A DNA stretch of 64,000 bases, from NCBI GenBank assembly GCA_027563935.2, contig CM050454.1:19775501-19839500 (forward strand), given 5' to 3'. The stretch comes from Costus lasius (taxonomy: Eukaryota > Streptophyta > Magnoliopsida > Zingiberales > Costaceae). Positions 1 to 9,996 of this stretch are shown here, piece after piece; positions within the stretch are counted from its first letter, which is position 1, and each line of letters begins with the position of its first letter. A model generated the notes under the pieces. It searched no databases and was not told the DNA's origin. It was given only the letters and a program-made list of their open reading frames with translations. The position numbers and the translations under genes were made by a program.

Positions 1-660
1 TTTTCTTTTCTCCCCAGCGATTTTAAAATCATAATTCAAAGTCTTTATTACCCAATAAACTTTATGTTCCAATTCAACTGGGAGATGACATGATTTTCCA
101 TATACAAGTTGATAAGGTGGCATACCAATTGGAGTCTTGAATGTAGTTCTGTATGCCCACAATGTATCATCAAGCTTCATGGACCAATCTTTCCTTGATT
201 TAGAGACAGTTTTTTTAAGAATTCTTTTCAACTCTCTATTTGAAACTTTTACTTGGCCACTTGTCTGTGGGTGAAAGGGAGTAGATACCTTATGTTTGAC
301 CCCATATTTGCTCAACAGTGCAAAGAATTTATGTTCTATAAAGTGGGATCCACCATCACTTATTACAACTCTTGGAACCCCAAACCTCAGAAATACTCCT
401 TTTTTGAATAGCCTGATGACCACGCGAGAATCATTGGTTGGAGCTGCTACAGCTTCAATCCACTTTGACACATAATCAACTACCACAAGAATATATTTAT
501 TACCACACGAGGTTAGGAAGGGACCCATATAATCAATTCCCCATGCATCAAAAATCTCTATCTCCAAAATATTACTTAGTGGCATCTCATCTCATCTCGA
601 TATATTTCCTGTCCGCTGGCATTCTTCACAAGACAAAACATAATTCCAAGCATCTTTAAA
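1..660 (-). pseudogene. Element O integrase (partial, C-terminal part outside window)
   Basis: Conceptual translation of the minus strand shows a Ty3-type integrase core. The first catalytic Asp lies in WGIDYMGPF (about 530-560), the second in ISDGGSHF (about 340-365) and the Glu in SNRELKRIL (about 220-245). The typical [12 protein letters not shown] and [14 protein letters not shown] blocks follow (about 40-165). The enzyme would insert the cDNA into host DNA. The N-terminal zinc-binding part lies just upstream (about 600-740) and looks damaged: a Tyr stands where the second His of the HHCC motif is expected (YGGY instead of YGGH). Frameshifts and stops break the frame. It is read in the same direction as the upstream RT. 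Confidence 0.85.
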
Positions 661-1059
661 AAGGGTTGGCTAGAAAAAACCTGATTGAAGCACTTTGAAG
701 GCAGTCTTAGATGAACTGGCATATCCTCCATAAGAAGAACTATGACAATGAAAGAGCACATCTCTAATCTCTTCCTCTGGCAGGCATCTCCTGTATATTC
801 CAACTGCACATCTTTTAAATAGAAAAGGATCCTCCCAGCAATAATGCTTTACTTCTGATAGAAACCTCTTCCGTCCCTAATAATTTAAATCAGCAGGTAA
901 AATGTCAATTACCAAATAATTCACAAAATCAGCATACCGTGGAGTATCAATCTTTGCAATAGTAAAAAGATGCTCATCAAGAAAGGCATAATGAATTTCA
1001 TGCTCAGCCACTTTCTGCACTCCATCTTCTTGAGCAAGGCGCGATAGATGATGAGCAAC

Positions 1060-2224
1060 AAAGTTCTCCGCCCTTCTTATCCTTGATCTCTAAATCAAAT
1101 TCCTACAACAGAAGGATCCATCTGATCAACCTTGGCTTCGGATCCTTCTTACTCATAAGATATCTGATGGCTACATGATATGTGTAAACAATTACTATAG
1201 AGTCAATTAAATAAGATCTAAATTTATTAAATGCGAAAACAATTGCTAGAAACTCCTTTTCTATTGTTGCATAGTTAATCTGTGCATCATCTAGTGTCCG
1301 GCTTGCATAATATATAGCGTGTAACCTGTTCTCCTTTCATTGCCTGAGAACAGCCCCTATGGCATGGTCACTAGCATCACACATCAATTCAAAAGGAAGT
1401 GACCAGTCAAATAGTTGAATAATTGGGGCTGTGGTCAAAGCCTTTTTAAGTTTCAGAAAAGCAGCCATACAGTCTTGATCAAAAACAAAAGGAACATCTT
1501 TTCCAAGTAACAAAGTAAGTGGTCGATCAATTTTTGAAAAATCCTTAACAAAGCATCTGTAAAAACCAGCGTGACCAAGAAAACTCCTAATTCCTTTAGC
1601 AGAAGATGACGGTGGCAATTTCTTAATCACTTGCACCTTTGCCCTATCTACCTCAATGCCATGATTAGAAATCAAGTGTCCTAAAACAATACCTTCATTA
1701 ACCATAAAATGACACTTTTCCTAATTTAAAACCAAATTAAATTCTTCACATCGTCGTAAAACTCATGATAAGTTAGATAAGTAGATATCAAAGTCAGAAC
1801 CATAAATAGAAAAATCATTCATAAATACATCCATAATATCCTCAATAAGATCAGAAAAAATAGCCATCATGCATCGCAGAAAAGTAGTAGGTGCATTGCA
1901 AAGTCCGAACGGCATGCGCCGATAAGCAAAAGTCCCATATGGGCATATGAATGTCGTCTTCTCCTGGTCTTTAGGATGAATGAGAATCTGAAAGAAACTA
2001 GAATATCCATCAAGATAGTAGAAATAAGAATTACAAGCTAAATGTTCTAACATCTGATCAATAAAAGGAAGGGGAAAATGATCTTTTCGGGTGGCGGCAT
2101 TCAACTTTCGATAGTCAATGCACATCCGCCACCCTGTTACCGTTCTTGTAGGGATAAGGGTGTTGTTCTCATTTTTCATCATAGTGATCCCCTCTTTCTT
2201 CGTCACAACATGTATTGGGCTCAC
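1060..2224 (-). pseudogene. Element O reverse transcriptase-RNase H, broken
   Basis: The RT fingers and palm are clear in minus-strand translation: WRMCIDYRKLN, YLDGYSSFFQI with the first catalytic Asp, RRMPFGLCNAPTTF, then VFMNDFSIYG. The usual catalytic pair in the last block is DD; here the first Asp is Asn (GAT to AAT, near 1818), which would abolish polymerase activity. After in-frame stops near 1706-1762, the thumb (GHLISNHGIEV, FLGHAGFYR) and the RNase H start (LMCDASDHAIGAVL) follow down to 1337. RNase H continues in another frame ([13 protein letters not shown], about 1230-1270). Homologous to Athila-clade pol; it would copy RNA to cDNA in the cytoplasmic particle. Not functional as read. 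Confidence 0.88.
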
Positions 2225-2595
2225 CCATTGGCTGTTAGAGATGGGATAGATAACTCCAGCATCCAGGAGTTTAAGAATCTACTTCTTCACTACCTCCTTC
2301 ATGTTTGGATTGAGCCTCCTTTGATACTCGATTGATGGCTTGCTCTTTTCTTCTGGAAATATCATGTGCATATAAATAGAAGGATTAATCTCTTTTGTAT
2401 CATCTATAGTGTAGCCAATAACTTTCTTGTGTTATCGAAGTTCAGTAAAAAGCCTAGTAGTCTGAGATACATCAAGATTTGCATTAATAATTACAGGAAA
2501 AGTAGAGTTCTCTCCAAGAAATTCATACCTGAGGTTACTTTGGAGAGTTTTAAATTGATACCTTTTTCCTTCATCAGATTTACCTTCTTCCATGT
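2225..2595 (-). other. Degenerate linker between protease and RT of element O
   Basis: This stretch lies between the protease and RT blocks of O. It should encode the low-complexity linker and RT N-terminus (a block like RLNPNMKEVVKKEILK is partly visible on the minus strand around 2250-2320). Frames are broken and no other gene is seen. Confidence 0.5.
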
Positions 2596-3279
2596 TCAAG
2601 TGTTCTTCTTACATCTTTTTGGGCTCAAGTGGTGATGCAGATTTAACAGTGCAGAATATGAACTCACCTCCTCTTCTTCACCACTATCATCACCTTTGAC
2701 AAGACACACTTCTAGCGGATCTTTTTCTATCCTGGAATTAATGATCATCGGTGGAATATCTTCCAAGGCTTCAACACTACAGCATGATCCTGCAAAAGAA
2801 GGCTTCTTCAAATTCTTTGTGAAATCAAAATCTACAAATTCTTCGCCTTTCTTAAAAGTTAGCTTCCCATTTTTTACATCAATCATGGCTCCAGCTATCT
2901 CAAGGATAACAAAATTAGCAGGTATAAAGAACTTACTGACCTTGATAAGCATATCCTCTAAAATACCTACTGGATGCTTCACAGAGCGGTCGGCCAACTA
3001 CAGAGAAACAGAAGTGGGTTTAAGATCCCCAATGTCTAGCTTCTTACAGACAGCGTGTGACATCAAGCTGACATTGGCTCCTAGATCACACAAAGCACAG
3101 TCAATAAACATATTACCAATCAAACAAGGAATATAAAAACTCCCTAGATCCTTAAGCTTCGGTGGCAATTTGTTTTGGATTTTTACACTGCACTCCTTAG
3201 TGAGTATGACCGTTCCATGCTCCTCTAACTTCCTCTTGTTGAACAAAATCTGTTTCAAGAACTTGGCATATGAAGGCAT
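2596..3279 (-). pseudogene. Element O aspartic protease domain
   Basis: The minus strand encodes LCDLGANVSLMSHAV, the Athila-type retropepsin active site, where D-L-G replaces the usual D-S/T-G. Conserved blocks follow: LADRSVKHPVGILEDMLIKV and then AGAMIDVKNGKLTF. The retropepsin would cut the Gag-Pol precursor. One stop (TAG at 2998-3000) interrupts an otherwise open frame, at a place where related copies in this window read Gln (SVSLQLADRS), so CAG to TAG is the simplest change. The frame is shared with the upstream segment 3280-3576, which ends in another TAG before MPSYAKFLKQ. Confidence 0.85.
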
Positions 3280-4772
3280 CTATGACAAAGCATCAATGAA
3301 AGGTATATTAATATAAAATTTGTTAAGTACCTCTAAAAATTTTCCAAATTGCTTATCAAGTTTAGCCTTTGTCAATCTTTGAGGGAAAGGTACTAAAAGT
3401 TTGTAGGGAGGTAGTGGTAGATAAACTAGCTCAAGGTCCCTATCTTGCATGGTTGTTTCCCCATCTTTTCCCTCTGCCTTAGATTCAAAGTTCTGCACCT
3501 CTTTATCTTGTGTTACATCTGGTGCCTGTGGCTCTTCCAATTGTTTTCCACTGCATCTTGTGTTACATTTGCTCACGTGGGTTCACCTTTGGCTTTCCCG
3601 GTAGTCTACCTGTAGGCCTACTTGAAGTACTAGCCTGCTGAGCTATCTAAGTTTCTAACATCTTCTGATGGGTCTTCATAGATTCCATCTTAGAACTCAG
3701 ATTCTTGATAGACTCATTAACATGTCTAAACTCTTGCTTGAAATCATTGAATTAACGTATGAAACTGTCATTCTACTTAGTCTGTGTGGCAATAAAGGTC
3801 TCCATCATAATTTCCAGGTTAGACTTCTGGGGTGCTTGAGGCTAGTTGGATTGTCTTTGTTGAAAACCAGGGGGCTATCGATTGTTGTTCTGAGGTACTT
3901 GGTTATGATTACTCTTCTAAGAAAGATTAGGGTGGTTCCTCCAACCAGGATTGTAAGTGGTAGAATATGAGTCATTCTGGGGTCTTCCATTGTAATTCCC
4001 AATTACATTCGCTTATTTAGAATCACATTCACCCTGTGTAGAAACTACCAACTGACAATCCTGTGTATAATGTCATGCATTGCCACAAATCTCACACGAA
4101 ATAGCATTAATAGTGGCAGAATTAAGATTCAAAGAATTAATTTTGTTGGTTAAAGAGTCAACCTTAGTGGCAAGCGAAGTAATAGCATCTAAATCATACC
4201 TACCTGACGCCTTGGCGGATGGCCCTCTTTCACTTAGCCATTGACAATGATTCAAGGTTATCTCCTCAAATAGATTAATTGCATCATCCACACTCTTGTT
4301 CATGATCCCTCCTCCAGCAGCAGCATCAACTATCATATGAATATTATAATTTAATGCATTATAGAATGTGTGAATGATTACCTATTTGTCAAGGCCGTGG
4401 TGTGGACACATTCTCTGAAGCTCGTTAAATCGATCCCACGCCTTGTACAATGATTCTCCTTCTTTCTGAACAAAGCTCATGATCGGGTTCCTTAACTGTG
4501 CAGTCTTCCTTGGTGGAAAATATTTTGCTAGAAAAGCATTTGAGTGCTCCTCCCAAGTTGTTATGAAACCTAGCGGATGGGAGTGAAACCATGCACGAGC
4601 TCTATCCTTGAGAGAAAAAGGAAATAGTCTGAGTCTCAAGGAATCATTAGAAACACCATTCATTTTCAAAGTATCACAATATTCAAGGAATATGGAAAGG
4701 TGCATATTAGGATCCTCAAACAGCAAGCCTCCAAACTAGTTCTACTGAACCATGGAAAGTAAAGATGACTTA
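3280..4772 (-). pseudogene. Element O gag, middle and C-terminal part
   Basis: The core capsid region (4382-4726) reads LSIFLEYCDTLKMNGV, LFPFSLKDRARAWFHS, AFLAKYFPPRKTAQL and MCPHHGLDK, which is the plant Athila gag signature (Retrotrans_gag family). A CCHC zinc knuckle follows (CEICG, H, C near 4040-4090) but contains a stop. The C-terminal linker (3280-4000) is frameshifted and ends at the protease. Two TAG stops (4742-4744 and 4736-4738) follow MVQ at the N-terminal side. The gene is cut at 4773-4777 (ATTTC) by element A and resumes at 51406. Its product would form the cytoplasmic particle. Confidence 0.87.
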
Positions 4773-4777
4773 ATTTC

Positions 4778-6192
4778 TGTTAAGTCATTTTTATATAGAT
4801 GATTATATGTGATTTTTATTGTTATATCTTCATTATTCTAGCATTTACACCTGATTTACATGGATTTATTGCATTATCTTCAGAATCTACACTCTTGGGT
4901 GTTTTTGCTTTATTTCAGGGAAAAAGCGAGGAAATGCGACTGTTTTCGGCTGGATCGGTATTCTCAGAAAGAACCACGACCCGCCCAGCGACCAGAATCA
5001 CGCCCCATGGCTTCTGTGTCGCCTGATACTGATTTTCCAGACTTTACCCCTCGCCTTCTCCACGTCAGATAGAAGGCTGCGAAAGGGCAAAAGAGGAATT
5101 CGACAAGAGGAGGCGGGATAACAAAAAGGAGCAATCTTTGGGCACCCAGGGGGATCGCTCATTAACAGGCACGCACGCACAGAAGAAAGGAGGGCGGTGA
5201 CTGAGGAAGAAGCTCTCCACCGTGAGAGCGTGGAGAGGGTGGACCACTGATCAGAGGAAGAGGAGGACCTTACCAGGCGGCTTCTTCCCCTGAGAGGGAG
5301 TCTTACCTTCCTTTTCTCATTTATCTCATTCACCTTATTATTCATGGATGTAGCGTTGAGATTGCTCTGTGCTTTACTTTGGCAAGTGAATATTATAGCT
5401 TAAATCTTGTTTCAAGGGTAGGGAAAGCCCCTTGAATGTTTTATGCATGTATTGAGATTACATTTTGTAAACCCTAGATTGTCTTACCTTGCCTAGTTGC
5501 ACCTCTTGAAAGAAGATGACTTTGTTGCTTTCTTCATATTTTAGATATCCGGTATTGCCGAGAGGCATATCTAGATGTTTGATAACCTAGACGAGAGTAC
5601 CTCAATCATCGCATGAGAGTGGTTGATTAGGTATGGGTAGTGTATACCATTCTGCACCCTTTGGGCTTATTCGGTTGTGCGTTCTACGACGGTAGACTCT
5701 TGATCGCTTAAGCACATTGTTGCATCACCCGAGAGGGGACAATATGTACAAAAGATGGGATGGTATGCACAATCCGGCACTCAATGAGTTTACTCGATTT
5801 TGCGTCCTATGATGGTAGACGCTAAATTGGTTAAGCTCCTAGTCGCAAGTTGCATCGCTCGAGAGAGGACGACTTGCGCACCCTTGGATTACCCTAAGAC
5901 TAAAAAAGGGATTTTTATATTGTTATTTCATCCATGCGTAACACATCAAGGTGGTGGACCCTGGCCCTGATCTCTTGCATCCTTAAACCCTTAGTCGTGC
6001 GATTACTTTGCCTTTTTTTTATTTTAGTTACTTTGCTTACCTCTTTGGTCTTAATTTAGCAACCATTTCACACCCCTTATATGATTGTCTAGCTTGCGAT
6101 AATCTAATCAGTCGGTACTTGGTATTTGGTCCCTGTGGGATCGATACATTTATATTACTTCGATAGTCCGTATACTTGCGGAACGGCTATCA
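4778..6192 (+). repeat. 5' LTR of element A
   Basis: Starts TGTTAAGTC, ends GGCTATCA, 1415 bp. The end is fixed by the PBS a few bases later and by the matching end of the 3' copy at 51405. Bases from 5104 onward recur at 13776-14491 and 51018-51405. Confidence 0.88.
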
Positions 6193-6198
6193 AGTTTT

Positions 6199-6216
6199 TG
6201 GCGCCGTTGCCGAGGA
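6199..6216 (+). promoter_or_regulatory. Primer binding site of element A (tRNA-Asp type)
   Basis: TGGCGCCGTTGCCGAGGA is complementary to the 3' end of plant tRNA-Asp with one apparent mismatch. It lies 6 bases after the LTR, the arrangement usual for Athila elements. Confidence 0.88.
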
Positions 6217-6382
6217 CCAAATTTATCAATATCGACACGGTCAAGTTATTGCTAGACTAGACATTTTTTTTTCATTTAGTTTACTTGATTTTAGTTATTT
6301 AGTGTTAAAATCTTTTGCATTTCTGATAATCACTTAATATCTTTTTGTTATTTGGAAAAGTTGCTTTTGAACTGCTTGGTTT

Positions 6383-7500
6383 ATGCGTAGGACTATACGG
6401 TCTGGAGAATTAATACCTGCAGATCCTGAGATTGAGAAGACATTCCGACGTCGTAGAAAAGCTAAGACCAAGACAGCTATTTCAGAAGAATGTCTTGAAC
6501 AGCTTAAGATGGATAACCGCCGAACACTTAGAGACTTTGCTTCACCAAGTGCACAAGGGCTACATACCAGCATCACTTTGCCTCCGATCGAGGCAAATAA
6601 TTTTGAAATCAAACCGACACTTGTGAACATGGTAACCCAACATCAATTTGGAGGTTCGCCACTTGAGGATTCGAATCTTCATCTATCAATTTTTCTTGAA
6701 GTTTGTGATACGCTGAAGATGAATGGAGTATCGGATGACACGATACGGTTGAGGTTATTTTTGTTCTCATTGCGGGACCGCGCCCGTGCTTGGCTGCATT
6801 CATTGTCTTCTGGATCTATCTCGACATGGGGGCAGCTTTCCACTGCTTTCCTTTCTAAGTATTTTCTGCCAAGCAAGATGGCCCAATTGAGAGCTCAGAT
6901 CATTAATTTTGCTCAAAGGGACAACGAGTCGCTATGTGAAGCGTGGAATAGCTTCAAGGAATATCAAATGATGTGCCCTCACCATGGTATGGAGAAGTGG
7001 TTTCTCATCCACACCTTCTACAATGGTCTCAACTATAATACCAGACTTACCATTAACGCAGCAGCTGGTGGTGCATTGATGAGCAAGGAAATTGATGAAG
7101 CCTTCAATCTAATAGAAAGTATGGCAATGAACCACCACCAATGGTCAACTGAAAGGGGAGGGACACCTAAAACCAGTGGTAAATTTGAATTGGATACCTT
7201 GACTTCGATAGCAGCCAAAGTTAATTCTTTAGCTCACAAGTTCGACACATGGAGGCTAAATTCCACCACCGCATTAGTCAATAGTGTCTCTTGGGAAAAT
7301 GGTCCTACATCAGGACAACCTTCAACTGATTACCAAATGGGACTGCCTCCTTTTGGGGACTCCACGCCGGATCAAGTGAATGCTCTCAACAGTGTCCATC
7401 AAGACCACAACATGATCCATACTCTAACACATATATCCCCAGGTGGAAGAGCCACCCAAACGTCTCTTACCGCAACAACAATGCGGCGCAACAACCCGAG
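6383..7500 (+). pseudogene. Element A gag, single frameshift near its C-terminus
   Basis: An ATG at 6383 opens a frame starting MRRTIRSGELIPADPEIEKTF, the usual Athila gag N-terminus. The capsid core follows: LSIFLEVCDTLKMNGVSDD, LRDRARAWLHSL, AFLSKYFLPSKMAQL, MMCPHHGMEKWFLIHTFYNGL and NAAAGGALMSKEIDEA. Unlike O and B, no stop interrupts the first 90 codons. The CCHC zinc knuckle expected after NSVS is absent: the cysteines are replaced (SWENGPTSGQ). The frame shifts by one base between about 7420 and 7513, after which the gag C-terminus and protease continue in the second frame. Gag would assemble the particle; loss of the knuckle would weaken RNA binding. Confidence 0.88.
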
Positions 7501-7512
7501 TATAGATAGCCA

Positions 7513-9153
7513 GTGGGATTCCAACAACAAAGACAGCCACCTCCACATCAACCTGCAAAATCAAGTTTGGAATCCTTGCTTGAAAATTTTATGGCTAGCC
7601 AAGCTAAACAGAGCGAACACATGAATGAAACCATCCAGCACCAAGCTAAACAGAACGAGCGTATGAATGAGACTATTCAACAGCTAGCTTCCCAAGTTGA
7701 AGCCTTAACCACGCATGGGAAGATGCTTGAAAGCCAGATTGCACAGCAAGCTTTGACGTCACCTAGACCCCCCGGTAGAGTTCTGGGACAGCCTGAGACG
7801 AACCCTAGAGAACAGTGCAACACTATCAATACATGTGTAGGGGAACAAGTAGATGAACTCAACATGAATCTGGATGTGGAAAAGGACCCCGGCGGTTTCT
7901 CGATACCATGTCGGATCAGGAATGTCAGCTTTGACCACACCCTATGTGACCTAGGGGCCGGCGTGAGTCTTATGCCACTGTCAATCTGCAAAAAGTTAGA
8001 TTTGGGGGAGCTAAAGGAGATAAGTGTTTCGTTGCAACTTGCTGACCGCTCGATACTGCACCCAGATGGCATATTGAAAGATGTACAAATCAAAGTTGGT
8101 AAATTCTCTATCTTAGAGGACTTTATGGTGTTGGATATGGAAGAAGATACCCAATTTCCTATAATCCTTGGCCGACCTTTCTTGGCAACCGCTGGTGCCA
8201 TAATTGATGTTAGGAACGGGAAGCTTAGGTTGAATATCAGTGGGGATGTTATCAACTTTGAAATCTCTAGAAGTCCAAAGTGCTCTTCCTTTGCAGAAAC
8301 TTACCGTAGCATGGATGTTATAGAGGATGAGTGGGCCAACATAGTTGTACTGGAACAAGATAAGAGAAGAGAGACACGTGGAGAAGTGAAATGTAGCCAA
8401 TGCTATGAAGAGAACAACGAAATGCTTAATGGATCCAACTACACTGCCAGTCAAAAGGTGCGAGGAGATGATGCCATGGTAAAGCCGCAAAGTTATGCAT
8501 CTTTGGACTTGGCTGATTCTAAAATGGCTGCCTCTAGTGATCTTCCTTCGACAAGTGATATCACTATGAAATGTGACTGGGCATTTAGCAAGGTTGTTGG
8601 ATCAATGGATTCGAATCTGGTACATAGTGGTGATGGTGAGAGGGAGAAGCCTTCATTGGAAACTTGGAAGTCTATGATTACATCTCAAGGGGAGAATGTG
8701 AAGAAATTAACCCCTAGAGCTGATGCTGCTAGCACATCAGAGTTCATGCAAGAAAATATCGGTATAAGCAATCTTACCGCGGTTAGGAATATCATTCCAG
8801 ATGATTGGGGAGATGTGACAGATATCTCAACTCCAATGTTAATGATATCACAGAATGGACAGCATGGCATTGGAGTAGCTATGCATCATGATGATGGTGG
8901 TTCAAGAACTGCTAATCAGAGGAAATACACCAAGGAATTTCTTTTGATGCTCGCACAACAATACATTAAACTCCCAATGGGTTTTGGGATTGATCCAGAT
9001 GTACTTGATTCACTGTTTACCATTGGTGTGAGAGGTTTACCATGTTCCAAGTCCGAGAAGATTATAGGCAGATCATCATGTGCCCCGTGGGCATATCAGC
9101 CGCTTGAAGAGCCGAGCACTGTCCATCTTTCCAACACCCTGGATCCACCTTGA
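7513..9153 (+). CDS. Element A gag C-terminus, aspartic protease and unidentified C-terminal extension
   Basis: Continuation of gag in a shifted frame; the first codon at 7513 is GTG, so this is not an independent start. It begins with a Gln-rich coiled-coil-like stretch (repeats of HMNETIQ, QLASQVEALTTH) and the TSPRPPGRVLGQP linker. The protease follows with active site LCDLGAGVSLMPLSI, then QLADRSILHPDGIL and PIILGRPFLATAGAIIDVRNGKL. After the protease come about 280 residues of no recognised family, rich in Ser and Asp, up to the TGA at 9151. In complete Athila elements RT would follow the protease; here the ORF simply ends, about 40 bases before a conserved hairpin. The extension is open throughout. 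Confidence 0.8.
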   Translation: MGFQQQRQPPPHQPAKSSLESLLENFMASQAKQSEHMNETIQHQAKQNERMNETIQQLASQVEALTTHGKMLESQIAQQALTSPRPPGRVLGQPETNPREQCNTINTCVGEQVDELNMNLDVEKDPGGFSIPCRIRNVSFDHTLCDLGAGVSLMPLSICKKLDLGELKEISVSLQLADRSILHPDGILKDVQIKVGKFSILEDFMVLDMEEDTQFPIILGRPFLATAGAIIDVRNGKLRLNISGDVINFEISRSPKCSSFAETYRSMDVIEDEWANIVVLEQDKRRETRGEVKCSQCYEENNEMLNGSNYTASQKVRGDDAMVKPQSYASLDLADSKMAASSDLPSTSDITMKCDWAFSKVVGSMDSNLVHSGDGEREKPSLETWKSMITSQGENVKKLTPRADAASTSEFMQENIGISNLTAVRNIIPDDWGDVTDISTPMLMISQNGQHGIGVAMHHDDGGSRTANQRKYTKEFLLMLAQQYIKLPMGFGIDPDVLDSLFTIGVRGLPCSKSEKIIGRSSCAPWAYQPLEEPSTVHLSNTLDPP

Positions 9154-9996
9154 CATGGCATCATGGTCAAGCCAAAGACCATAAAACGGCACTTCTTGGG
9201 AGGCAACCCAAGCCTTTTTCCTTTTTTTGCTAGTTCTTTTTATAATTTGCTTAATGGTATTTTTAGTTTTTGGTAGTTAGCCTAATGGTAATTTAATTTG
9301 CTTTACTGTAATATGTTTTGACCTATCGACCACCTGCTTGCATACGTTCACTCTTTTTAAGTAGTTTACTTAACTAAGTGCCTAACTTGATAATCCTTTT
9401 GGTAGTTTACTCCATGGTTTCATCACTTGTTGTTCTCAATTGTTGAGCTCAGATGGTATGGAGCTGGTATTTCGATGTTGTTGATCATTTGTTCAATTTC
9501 CACTCTCTATGTAATCTACCAGCTATGTGCTTACCTTGCTCATCCTTTTAGTAGCCTACTTAGTGGTATTCCTGCTTACTGTTTACCATGGTATTGCCAC
9601 TTGCTGCTTACATTTGTGTTGAACTGGTATGGTGCTGATACCATGGAAATTTCTTGAAAATACCATAACATTTTCCCTTGCTGCATCTAGACGGTCTTGA
9701 GCTGCTATTTGCATTCAGGATTACTTGCTTAGTCTTTGATGTGTGTTGGTTTTTCGATGTTGTTGTCAATTGCCTACTTCTACTCTCTTCATGTGGTTAG
9801 TTGAGATATGTGTCCACTTTGCTAAAGTTTTGAGTGATGTATTCCATGATTTTTGTACTTAGCGTTGCCCATTGATTGTATTGAGATGGCTTGGTAATGA
9901 TATTAGGTTTTACTCTATTTTGATGACTTTGTTGAGCCTAACTATATGTTTATCATTGTCCAGGGATGATCTGGGTACAATTGGAGACCAAGTGCA
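9154..9996 (+). other. Non-coding tail of element A after the protease ORF
   Basis: After the stop comes the TTGGGAGGCAACCCAA hairpin, then T-rich sequence with many loosely repeated words (GGTAGTTTAC, TGGTATGG, TTGTTGAG, GCTTAC). No reading frame resembles pol. The tail ends where copia-2 begins. Confidence 0.6.
9195..9212 (+). promoter_or_regulatory. Putative RNA hairpin with AGGCAA loop (element A)
   Basis: CTTGGG-AGGCAA-CCCAAG forms a 6-bp stem with a purine-rich loop, just after the protease ORF. The same loop with a changed stem (CTGGG/CCCAG) is present in both units of B. Function is unknown. Confidence 0.6.

Noticed and set aside
6199..6216. tRNA-like sequence (also at 32263, 49527, 53367)
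   Set aside because: Only the 18-base complement of a tRNA 3' end is present. These are primer binding sites, not tRNA genes.
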